Part shown: positions 1 to 6,298 of the stretch, in pieces
Layout: each line of letters starts with the position of its first letter
Numbering within the stretch: the first letter of the stretch is position 1
Assembly: GCA_031266315.1 (NCBI GenBank)
Contig: JAISBG010000645.1
Span: 1-6,298, forward strand
DNA length: 6,298 nt
Reading direction: 5' to 3'
Source of the DNA: Planctomycetaceae bacterium
Lineage (GTDB): Bacteria > Planctomycetota > Planctomycetia > Pirellulales > Thermoguttaceae
Notes under the pieces: model-generated
What the model saw: the letters and a program-made list of their open reading frames with translations, nothing else
Told to the model about the DNA's origin: nothing
The model's database searches: none
Program-made: the position numbers and the translations under genes

Positions 1-1
1 A

Positions 2-142
2 TTCGGCAGTAGTCATAGTTCGATATGTAATTTTTTATTTGGCGATGGTTCCGTTAGAAGTGTTTCAGTAACAACATCGCCGGAAAATATTCTCATTCCG
101 CTTGCTATTGTTAATGACGGTGCCGCTGCCAGTCTGCCATAA
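2..142 (+). CDS. DUF1559-family pseudopilin-like protein, C-terminal fragment
   Basis: Reading from base 2 there is an open frame of 46 codons ending in TAA at 140-142; the rest of the gene lies outside the window. The visible tail contains FGSSHSSICNFLFGDGSVRS followed by a hydrophobic and acidic stretch and ends in AAASLP. The pattern G-S-S-H-x-x-x-C-N-F-x-F-G-D-G-S-V-R near the C-terminus is characteristic, from family knowledge, of DUF1559 (PF07596) proteins of Planctomycetes, which begin with a prepilin-like N-terminus and are exported. This copy has SS where the two other DUF1559 proteins here have PGG or SGG after the histidine, and it lacks their [10 protein letters not shown] extension, so it belongs to a different subgroup. 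It is transcribed towards the glycoside hydrolase gene (convergent). The family call is fairly safe; cellular role is unknown. Confidence 0.8.
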   Translation, partial: FGSSHSSICNFLFGDGSVRSVSVTTSPENILIPLAIVNDGAAASLP

Positions 143-328
143 AGACTCAAAGAAATCGTTCAATAAATAATTGTTTCACATTTTTTGGGGTTGAATTTTG
201 GAAACAATGATCATTAGAGTAAAATAAGAATATTGGGTAATTATATTGTGTGAGTCATAGAATTGGTATTTTTTTAAGTATCCGCCGGATTGTTTGTGTT
301 GCGAAAATACGGTCTGGCGGTAACTTCA

Positions 329-504
329 TTTTCAACCTAATTTCTCAGATTAAACAACTTGGCAAAAAAACTCAATAACCTATTGATTCCTACCCAAACC
401 AACCTCATTACCTCATTGATAATTTTTAATGAGGTAATGAGGTTAATATATTTTTGCCATTTTTGCTACTGAGGTTGTTTTTGTTAGGAAAATTAGGTTG
501 AAAA
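329..504. repeat. Nested inverted repeat, possible MITE-like palindromic element
   Basis: Four pairs of arms nest inside one another. The outermost are TTTTCAACCTAATTT (329-343) and its exact reverse complement (490-504), 15 bp. Inside lie AAACAAC (352-358) with GTTGTTT (474-480), GGCAAAAA (361-368) with TTTTTGCC (451-458), and a perfect 17-bp core hairpin (401-417 with 428-444). The ordering allows one long imperfect stem on either strand. There is no open reading frame of note inside and no obvious target-site duplication outside the outer arms. A non-autonomous mobile element, a dispersed palindromic repeat, or a bidirectional terminator or structured RNA between convergent genes are all possible. 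The arms are directly visible; the interpretation is inference. Confidence 0.6.
401..444. repeat. Perfect 17-bp hairpin made of tandem octamers
   Basis: The left arm is A plus two exact copies of ACCTCATT (402-409, 410-417). The right arm is two exact copies of AATGAGGT (428-435, 436-443) plus T. The arms are perfectly complementary over 17 bp around a 10-base AT-rich loop (418-427). A degenerate further copy, ACTGAGGT, lies at 468-475. No clean T-run follows either arm, which argues against a classical Rho-independent terminator, although AATATATTTTT follows on the plus strand. Confidence 0.75.
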
Positions 505-669
505 GGAGGTTGCGAAAACTTAATTTCGATCTTTCAAAAAATATCGAACATATCCTTAACGCAGTATAATAACTCATGCTACGCACGAGATGGAAAGTCA
601 TGGTTTTGTCGAAAGATTATCAACCGCTTGCAGAACTTTGTTTGCGTGGGTATTCCGAGTTTGTGATTG

Positions 670-685
670 CGTCTCGTTAGGGACG
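670..685. repeat. Small hairpin, possible dispersed repeat unit
   Basis: CGTCTC (670-675) pairs with GGGACG (680-685) around the loop GTTA, giving six pairs with one T-G wobble, and is followed by ACATGTTGGTAGAAA (686-700). From memory, short hairpins followed by TTGGTAGAAA occur as multicopy repeats in some environmental bacterial genomes; I cannot confirm that here from one copy. It lies 52 bases beyond the stop of the glycoside-hydrolase gene and has no T-run on that strand, so it is not a good terminator. Confidence 0.3.
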
Positions 686-736
686 ACATGTTGGTAGAAA
701 ACTGTTTGGCATTGCACTATCCGTGAATTGTTTCGA

Positions 737-2698
737 TTATTTTTCAATAAAAATCAATGTTTGAGATGGGGCAAGTGTTAATGGAATGGAGTTGGTTTCC
801 TGAATTTCTTCTATCTTGGCAGTAGTCGGATCAAGTTGTAATCGGGTATGAATTTTTGGGCTTTTGAGTATTCCTTGATACGGTTCATTTCCGGCATTGA
901 GGACAACGTAAATAGTATGCCCCTCCCGTTCAAACTGTCCAAACGAAATCCAATCGTTTTCCGGAACAATTTTTTCCAATTCCGAGTCAAGAATTTTTTC
1001 GATATATTGTTCAATATTTTTCGGAGTCAACGGAGTTTCGGCAACATCAATAAGTTCACAAATTCCCAGATTCTTGATTTCCTGAGGAATCCGAACATTC
1101 TGCGGAACCAGTAACGGTAAATCAGTACGCTGTGAAATTTGAAGCCAATCCTTAATTCCCTGATCATCGACAATAATGAACGGAATTTGATGACGTACCA
1201 ACATTTCACCAATCCGGTCAAATGACCGAATCGTTTCCTGCATTTGTTGTGATTGTGTTTTGATATTAAGCGGTTCCGCTGTAGGTTTATATTCACGTTG
1301 GAGATTGGTGATCGGATAATAAAGCAAGACAGACCGTATTGGTTTTGCTTCTCGTAACACGGCGTTGAGCCGACCGACATAATCACAATATTTTTTGTGA
1401 ATTGCCGGATTTCGGTCTTCAATCCGGTAATAGAGCGTAAATTCCGTAACACCGCTAATTGCCTGCCATGCCGCTGTTGCCAACATTGGAGTAAGATCGG
1501 TAGGTTTTTTGTTACTCGACGTTTTTTGCGAAAAATCACTGACTTCCGTGAAAATAAACCGTGTTCCGTTCAGAGCCGCCGCTGATGCAGGAAAACCGGC
1601 TGCTTTCCAACCGCCCCAAGCAAAAATACGCGGATCACTACTCAACATGTCAAGCCCCGGAATATCCATCATACGAAGCACGGATAATTTGTTACCGTCC
1701 AAAGGAACATGAGCGGTTAGATTTTCTTCGCGGAGCGTGTGTCCCGATGACGCAACATGGTTGGCACGGCACCAATCCCGAATTGCCTGATAATAGAATT
1801 GAGTATTCAATTGCGCAACAGTATTCCAAAAACGTTGCCGTTCCTGTTTGTCCGCATCGGTATCACCGGTGAAAAGACTTTTTTTATTAAAAGGAACATT
1901 GCTGCTCGCAGCAACCAGTTCATCGCTCCACGCAACCATTGGGAGTAACGATATATTCGGATCAACCGGATCGACAATTTTGATTGTTTTCTGAATATCG
2001 TCCGGTATTGTACCGATATTCACCGCGTTGAGTGACGGTTCATCGGTAAAATACGCTTCAACATAATTATGTAAATCGCCGAGATGTTTTTTGTACTGTT
2101 CATGGGTTACTTCGATGAAACGTTTTGTCGATTTCGGATTCAACGGATTGGGATATCGTTGCAAAACACTGTATTTATTGGCAGCGTGAGTATGTTCATA
2201 AGCCGAACGAACGAAAAACGCCGTAGAATCTTCATTTTTTGTTACGTCATAAACAAGAGCCTGCGATTCGAGTTCGGGATGCCCTTCCAAGACAACACCG
2301 CCCGCCATCAAAGACGGATAACCATCTTCATCATAAATCCAGATTCGCAAACCAATTTCCTTCGCGGATCGGACAACTTCAACAAAACGTTGCCATTCTG
2401 TTTCGTTACGAAGATAATTATTGGAAGGGACATTGACTACAAGTCCGCCAAGTCCGCAATCCTCTTTGAAATAACGGAGTTTTTCCGGTGTGGTACGATT
2501 TCCGAACCAACCGTGAATAATTTGTAACGGTCGATTTTTTGCGGTTGGAGCGTTCCATTCTTCGAGCCATGATTCCGGTGTTGCGGCGAAAACCGATCCG
2601 GTAGAAATTGATTCCGCCCGAAACAATAAAAAGAACAAAATAAAAAGAACACAAAAGAAAATAATTTCAATCGGCGATAATGTAATTCGTTTTTTCAT
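737..2698 (-). CDS. Putative secreted glycoside hydrolase with (beta/alpha)8-barrel
   Basis: This gene encodes 653 residues, probably an exported enzyme cleaving glycosidic bonds; substrate unknown. I start at ATG 2698 because an in-frame extension begins only at TTG 2797 and adds residues unlike a signal sequence. From 2698 the protein opens with MKKR and a hydrophobic segment (about residues 10-26), with a possible signal peptidase site after VFA (residues 36-38). Residues about 55-430 read like a glycoside hydrolase barrel: RIWIYDEDGYPS (118-129) then MAGG (131-134), AYFTDEPS (215-222) and FIFTEVSDFS (381-390). E220 and E385 are candidate acid/base and nucleophile. Residues about 452-550 (RSVLLYYP onward) resemble the Rossmann-like accessory domain of GH42/GH106-type enzymes, and 580-653 a small beta-rich tail. 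It is shorter than typical GH106 rhamnosidases. No clear Shine-Dalgarno precedes the ATG. A hydrolase-like fold is likely; the exact family is unresolved. Confidence 0.72.
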   Translation of the reverse strand: MKKRITLSPIEIIFFCVLFILFFLLFRAESISTGSVFAATPESWLEEWNAPTAKNRPLQIIHGWFGNRTTPEKLRYFKEDCGLGGLVVNVPSNNYLRNETEWQRFVEVVRSAKEIGLRIWIYDEDGYPSLMAGGVVLEGHPELESQALVYDVTKNEDSTAFFVRSAYEHTHAANKYSVLQRYPNPLNPKSTKRFIEVTHEQYKKHLGDLHNYVEAYFTDEPSLNAVNIGTIPDDIQKTIKIVDPVDPNISLLPMVAWSDELVAASSNVPFNKKSLFTGDTDADKQERQRFWNTVAQLNTQFYYQAIRDWCRANHVASSGHTLREENLTAHVPLDGNKLSVLRMMDIPGLDMLSSDPRIFAWGGWKAAGFPASAAALNGTRFIFTEVSDFSQKTSSNKKPTDLTPMLATAAWQAISGVTEFTLYYRIEDRNPAIHKKYCDYVGRLNAVLREAKPIRSVLLYYPITNLQREYKPTAEPLNIKTQSQQMQETIRSFDRIGEMLVRHQIPFIIVDDQGIKDWLQISQRTDLPLLVPQNVRIPQEIKNLGICELIDVAETPLTPKNIEQYIEKILDSELEKIVPENDWISFGQFEREGHTIYVVLNAGNEPYQGILKSPKIHTRLQLDPTTAKIEEIQETNSIPLTLAPSQTLIFIEK

Positions 2699-2760
2699 GG
2701 AAATTGGTTGTGTCGTTTGACAATACAACAGGTAAAATGGTGGTGTCTTGGGGAAATTTG

Positions 2761-2800
2761 TAATTGTTCTGCTAAGACAAAATTTAAAAGCAGACAATTA
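2761..2800 (-). promoter_or_regulatory. Imperfect hairpin upstream of the glycoside hydrolase
   Basis: TAATTGT (2761-2767) pairs with ACAATTA (2794-2800) and CTGCT (2769-2773) pairs with AGCAG (2789-2793), with a single bulged T at 2768 and a 15-base AT-rich loop. It lies 62-102 bases before the start codon and no T-run follows it on the minus strand. It could be a repressor operator with two half-sites or a 5'-leader RNA structure. The pairing is visible; a regulatory role is inference. Confidence 0.35.
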
Positions 2801-2906
2801 TTCATACCAATTTACCATAGATAGACAATCTTGTCACCTACAACGGTACTATATTGGCATCTCTAAAAATTTATATTTTGAGGGAACAATAAAATTCGTG
2901 AATAAA

Positions 2907-2941
2907 AAACATTACCCGCCGTGTTACGATGGGTAATGTTT
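2907..2941 (-). terminator. Rho-independent terminator of the DUF1559/lipoprotein unit
   Basis: AAACATTACCC (2907-2917) and GGGTAATGTTT (2931-2941) form a perfect 11-bp stem, and the 13-base loop can pair further (CGT 2920-2922 with ACG 2926-2928). Read on the minus strand the stem runs into six T followed by ATT (plus-strand A-run 2904-2909). It lies about 84 bases beyond the DUF1559 stop at 3025, so it closes that transcription unit and insulates the glycoside hydrolase. On the plus strand the T-run is displaced, so termination in that direction is less likely. Confidence 0.8.
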
Positions 2942-3024
2942 ATGTTGCATTTTTTCCGGCAATTTTAGGAAAGAGCAGTTAATCACCTTCCACCCAAAAT
3001 ATGAAATAATCAGAATTTTGGATA

Positions 3025-4323
3025 TTATGGTAACGGTACACTTTCACCGCCGCCGCGAGTTCCCATAGAACCCCAAATGCCGTAAGCGGAAGGACCTGTA
3101 TATTCCACAACGAGTGAGGGACCCGTTGAACCGTCCACCCATTTATCGAGATTTTTTGTTTCAATTGTTTCCGAAACAAACCGAGTAGAACCGTCTGCTA
3201 AAGTAACATTCACGCCGCCGGGATGATAACTGCTTGCGGAAATAAGAGAATATCCGGTAATAGCGGCATTATTTGTTGACGTACCGGACGTACAAAAATG
3301 AGTGTTGGGAGGTAATAACGCACTAAATAAGGTATGAGTAATGGCTCCTTCTCCCCAACGTCGTCCAAACCCGGTTGTAATATCATTACCACTGCCGTTT
3401 TTAGCAAAATCCGTTCCGTTAAGTATTGGATGACCGGCTCTTGCCTTGCAAACACTTGGAAAACTGTTCATCCCGAAACTTCCGGCGGCTCCGTATTTGG
3501 GAAGTTTACTGGTTATCTCCAAACCGTAGGGAAAAATTGCCGTTTCGGAAATCAGAATAGTATTACTCGTTCCATCTGTAATGCTCGCAAAATCAACAAG
3601 AACCAAATCCTGCCGTGTAAAAATTCCACGAAAAATTGACGCCGGATCAGCAAGAGCAGTAGTAAGAGCAGTAGTAACAGTTCCTCCCAATGGAATTCGA
3701 TTGTCTCCAATACAGCCTCGATAGGATGTCGGTTGGCAATATTCTCCCTCAAGTACAAGTGTACCGCTCGTTGGCCAAGTTACAATGGGCGGAACTTTAT
3801 CACGATTACCATCGGAAGGACAGAGAATCGTATCAATTTTTGAACCAAATAAAAGAGTATTTGTTGTCCCGTCCAACACAATTCCGGATTGCCAAGGAGG
3901 ACGAACCGCTTGAGTGCCTGTAGCGGATGTTCTAAAACCGTATCGAATATTATCCGAGACCAGACCTCCCAAAGCAGATTGTTCAAAAAATGGGAGGACT
4001 TGGCAAATCCAACTAAACCGATGCCGATATGTTTGGGCATTGGTTGGTTGACCGGTTGTGGTTAGCAATGGTTCATACAATTTGGCGAAAGTTCCGCCGG
4101 GGAAATGTTGGTGAATGTCATGGAAATTATGACATGCCAACGCAAGTTGTTTCTGGTTATTCGTACACTGTGTACGCCTTGCGGCTTCCCTTGCCGCTTG
4201 AACTGCCGGTAAAAGCAACGCAATCAAAACAACAATGATTGCAATAACAACCAGAAGTTCGACAAGCGTAAAACCGAACAGATTTGTGTTTTTTTTCTGA
4301 TGGGATTGGATTTTAGTGTCCAT
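3025..4323 (-). CDS. DUF1559 pseudopilin-like protein with prepilin N-terminus
   Basis: The protein has 432 residues from ATG 4323; that start is chosen over an in-frame one at 4359 because AAGGAG stands seven bases before it. A short basic leader ends in FG and is followed by [13 protein letters not shown], so prepilin peptidase would cut after G17, leaving F18 first and E22 as the conserved Glu5. The usual GVL is IVVL here, a minor deviation. [14 protein letters not shown] follows, then the DUF1559 body (PF07596) with CPSD, TSYRGC and DGTSNTI motifs, and near the C-terminus HPGG (from H367) and ADGSTRF. From family knowledge these proteins are exported, type II secretion/type IV pilin-like and abundant in Planctomycetes; the individual function is unknown. 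It is the last gene before the terminator and a paralogue of the gene at 4930-6240. A 12-base tandem repeat at 3652-3675 encodes a doubled TTAL. Confidence 0.93.
   Translation of the reverse strand: MDTKIQSHQKKNTNLFGFTLVELLVVIAIIVVLIALLLPAVQAAREAARRTQCTNNQKQLALACHNFHDIHQHFPGGTFAKLYEPLLTTTGQPTNAQTYRHRFSWICQVLPFFEQSALGGLVSDNIRYGFRTSATGTQAVRPPWQSGIVLDGTTNTLLFGSKIDTILCPSDGNRDKVPPIVTWPTSGTLVLEGEYCQPTSYRGCIGDNRIPLGGTVTTALTTALADPASIFRGIFTRQDLVLVDFASITDGTSNTILISETAIFPYGLEITSKLPKYGAAGSFGMNSFPSVCKARAGHPILNGTDFAKNGSGNDITTGFGRRWGEGAITHTLFSALLPPNTHFCTSGTSTNNAAITGYSLISASSYHPGGVNVTLADGSTRFVSETIETKNLDKWVDGSTGPSLVVEYTGPSAYGIWGSMGTRGGGESVPLP
3652..3675. repeat. Two-copy 12-base tandem repeat inside the DUF1559 gene
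   Basis: AAGAGCAGTAGT occurs twice in a row (3652-3663 and 3664-3675). It keeps the frame and gives TTALTTAL in the protein. It probably reflects an in-frame slippage duplication in a loop of the DUF1559 body, a region poorly matched to the paralogue. Confidence 0.7.
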
Positions 4324-4330
4324 TTTAAAT

Positions 4331-4336
4331 CTCCTT
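4331..4336 (-). promoter_or_regulatory. Shine-Dalgarno site of the DUF1559 gene
   Basis: AAGGAG on the minus strand lies seven bases before ATG 4323. It decides that start against the ATT/ATG-like alternatives upstream and removes 12 residues from the longest open frame. Confidence 0.8.
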
Positions 4337-4371
4337 AAAAATATTGTTTTTAAAATCAAGTAAACTAATTA

Positions 4372-4401
4372 AATGTACTATTGTTTGAGATGTTTTTTCA
4401 A
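4372..4401 (-). promoter_or_regulatory. Possible sigma-70-like promoter before the DUF1559 gene
   Basis: On the minus strand TTGAAA (plus 4396-4401) and TACATT (plus 4372-4377) are separated by 18 bases, just after the lipoprotein stop and about 50 bases before ATG 4323. The -35 is a good match and the -10 only fair. It could give the last gene its own transcription besides the operon read-through. AT-rich sequence produces such pairs by chance, so this is weak. Confidence 0.2.
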
Positions 4402-4405
4402 ACGG

Positions 4406-4864
4406 TCAGGGATTACTTTTTACGTCGAAATTAAACTTGTTTTTTCCTTTAACAACGACGGCTTCCAAGACCGGTTGAGCACGGTTATTGTACACGGCTG
4501 GAATAAGTTCTTTTGTTTCTTCCGGCGGTGCCTCACCTTCTTCGTGTTTGGCTCCTTGTATCAGTACGGAAATTGTCTTCGTAATTAAAACAATATATTC
4601 GCCCTGCAAGGCTCCCTTACCAAGATTTCCGTTCATGGAGGAAAGTGTGTATTTACCGTTACTACCGGTATAACCTACGGCGGCTTCACCTTGTCCTTCC
4701 GTTTTCGGAATAAACTGAACACAAGCATTGTTAAGCGGAACTCCGTCCATCGTAACAATCCCCTCAACATATTCGACAGGAAGATTTCGTTTCGACAAAG
4801 GAGAACAACCAATAACACCAACAAAAATAACAAAAAATACAACACAACAAATATTATTGTACAT
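4406..4864 (-). CDS. Small lipoprotein with carboxypeptidase-regulatory-like fold
   Basis: The protein has 152 residues. It begins with a short hydrophobic signal (residues 5-18) and a lipobox VIGC, so C20 would be the lipidated cysteine after signal peptidase II cleavage. Residues about 33-100 carry the pattern V-E-G-x-V-T-x-D-G-x-P-L, then A-x-V-x-F-x-P, T-G-S-N-G-K-Y-T-L and G-A-x-x-G-E-Y-x-V-x-I, matching a carboxypeptidase-regulatory-like (transthyretin-like) beta-sandwich. No catalytic residues are apparent. Such lipoproteins are commonly found beside DUF1559 genes in Planctomycetes. The stop is TGA at 4406-4408. GGAGG lies ten bases before ATG 4864, which supports the start. It sits between the two DUF1559 genes in the same orientation, with gaps of 65 and 82 bases, suggesting a co-transcribed envelope module. 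Partner and function are unknown. Confidence 0.88.
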   Translation of the reverse strand: MYNNICCVVFFVIFVGVIGCSPLSKRNLPVEYVEGIVTMDGVPLNNACVQFIPKTEGQGEAAVGYTGSNGKYTLSSMNGNLGKGALQGEYIVLITKTISVLIQGAKHEEGEAPPEETKELIPAVYNNRAQPVLEAVVVKGKNKFNFDVKSNP

Positions 4865-4874
4865 AAATTTGAAT

Positions 4875-4879
4875 CCTCC
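4875..4879 (-). promoter_or_regulatory. Shine-Dalgarno site of the lipoprotein gene
   Basis: GGAGG on the minus strand stands ten bases before ATG 4864, slightly far but within a usable range. It overlaps an out-of-frame ATG (ATGGAGG) that is not taken as a start. Confidence 0.65.
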
Positions 4880-4929
4880 ATATGAATTAATAGTTGACAG
4901 GTAACGATTATTGTATGTAACGAAATCAA

Positions 4930-6298
<1,369 letters not shown>

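Larger units (their letters stand above)
143..736. other. Convergent intergenic region without convincing genes
   Basis: This stretch of 594 bases lies between the stop of the left DUF1559 fragment and the stop of the glycoside-hydrolase gene. I see no convincing protein gene. It holds a weak stem (GAAA/TTTC at 152-155 and 174-177, CAAT/ATTG at 161-164 and 170-173) followed by six T at 181-186, possibly a poor terminator for the left gene. It also holds a short CCGCC/GGCGG pair (282-286, 316-320), the large nested inverted repeat at 329-504, a 6-bp pair TTCGAT/ATCGAA (525-530, 543-548), a 34-codon open frame (576-680) of doubtful meaning, and a hairpin at 670-685. Confidence 0.6.
2699..3024. 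other. Intergenic region upstream of the glycoside hydrolase
   Basis: This 326-base stretch separates the glycoside-hydrolase start from the stop of the next minus-strand gene. It contains an imperfect hairpin (2761-2800) and a good minus-strand terminator (2907-2941). It must also contain the hydrolase promoter, but I could not pick a convincing -35/-10 pair. I see no small gene or RNA gene in it. Confidence 0.6.

Noticed and set aside
329..504. CRISPR array or tRNA/rRNA-like structured gene
   Set aside because: There is no regular repeat-spacer spacing and no cloverleaf or conserved RNA motif. The symmetry is a single nested palindrome.
329..504. Complete insertion sequence
   Set aside because: No transposase frame lies between the outer arms and I see no target-site duplication, so at most it is a non-autonomous element.
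2084..2527. 147-codon plus-strand open frame opposite the hydrolase gene
   Set aside because: It lies wholly antisense to a gene with clear motifs, and its translation shows no recognisable domain.
2699..2797. Extension of the glycoside-hydrolase gene to a TTG start at 2797
   Set aside because: It adds 33 residues without signal-peptide character, has no Shine-Dalgarno, and overlaps the 2761-2800 hairpin. ATG 2698 gives a normal MKKR plus hydrophobic signal.
3552..3758. Leucine-run open frame on the minus strand
   Set aside because: It is an out-of-frame reading of the 12-base tandem repeat and neighbouring sequence inside the DUF1559 gene. It has no independent support.

Overview
The window most likely comes from a planctomycete with a fairly AT-rich genome, in a contig that breaks at its right edge. 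The main evidence is three genes (one a C-terminal fragment, one lacking its 5' end) for DUF1559-type secreted pseudopilin-like proteins. Two show the prepilin motif [14 protein letters not shown], followed by [14 protein letters not shown] and a late H-x-GG...DG motif. This family is greatly expanded in Planctomycetes. The environment cannot be read from the sequence.

Layout, left to right. Bases 2-142 (+) are the C-terminal tail of a DUF1559 protein of a different subtype from the other two. Bases 143-736 are a gene-poor convergent intergenic region. It holds a 176-base nested inverted repeat (329-504) whose core is a perfect 17-bp hairpin built from tandem octamers, and a small hairpin at 670-685. 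Bases 737-2698 (-) encode a 653-residue secreted or membrane-anchored protein that looks like a (beta/alpha)8-barrel glycoside hydrolase, with some resemblance to GH106/GH42-like enzymes. Its upstream region carries an imperfect hairpin (2761-2800). Next is a minus-strand terminator (2907-2941) that closes the unit on its right.

That unit, read on the minus strand from the right edge, is a DUF1559 protein (4930-6240, start not visible), a small carboxypeptidase-regulatory-like lipoprotein (4406-4864) and a second DUF1559 protein (3025-4323). The two DUF1559 genes are paralogues with a shared C-terminal sub-domain, including a 31-base stretch of exact identity. The three genes are co-oriented with gaps of 65 and 82 bases, so they are probably an operon for envelope or pilus-like surface components. 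The glycoside hydrolase is separated from them by the terminator and is probably its own unit.

The last 60 bases (6239-6298) are an uninterrupted run of G. This is most likely a sequencing or assembly artefact and should not be interpreted as biology. I see no RNA genes, CRISPR array, transposase or defence system. The coding content is ordinary for a planctomycete; the least explained item is the nested palindrome.
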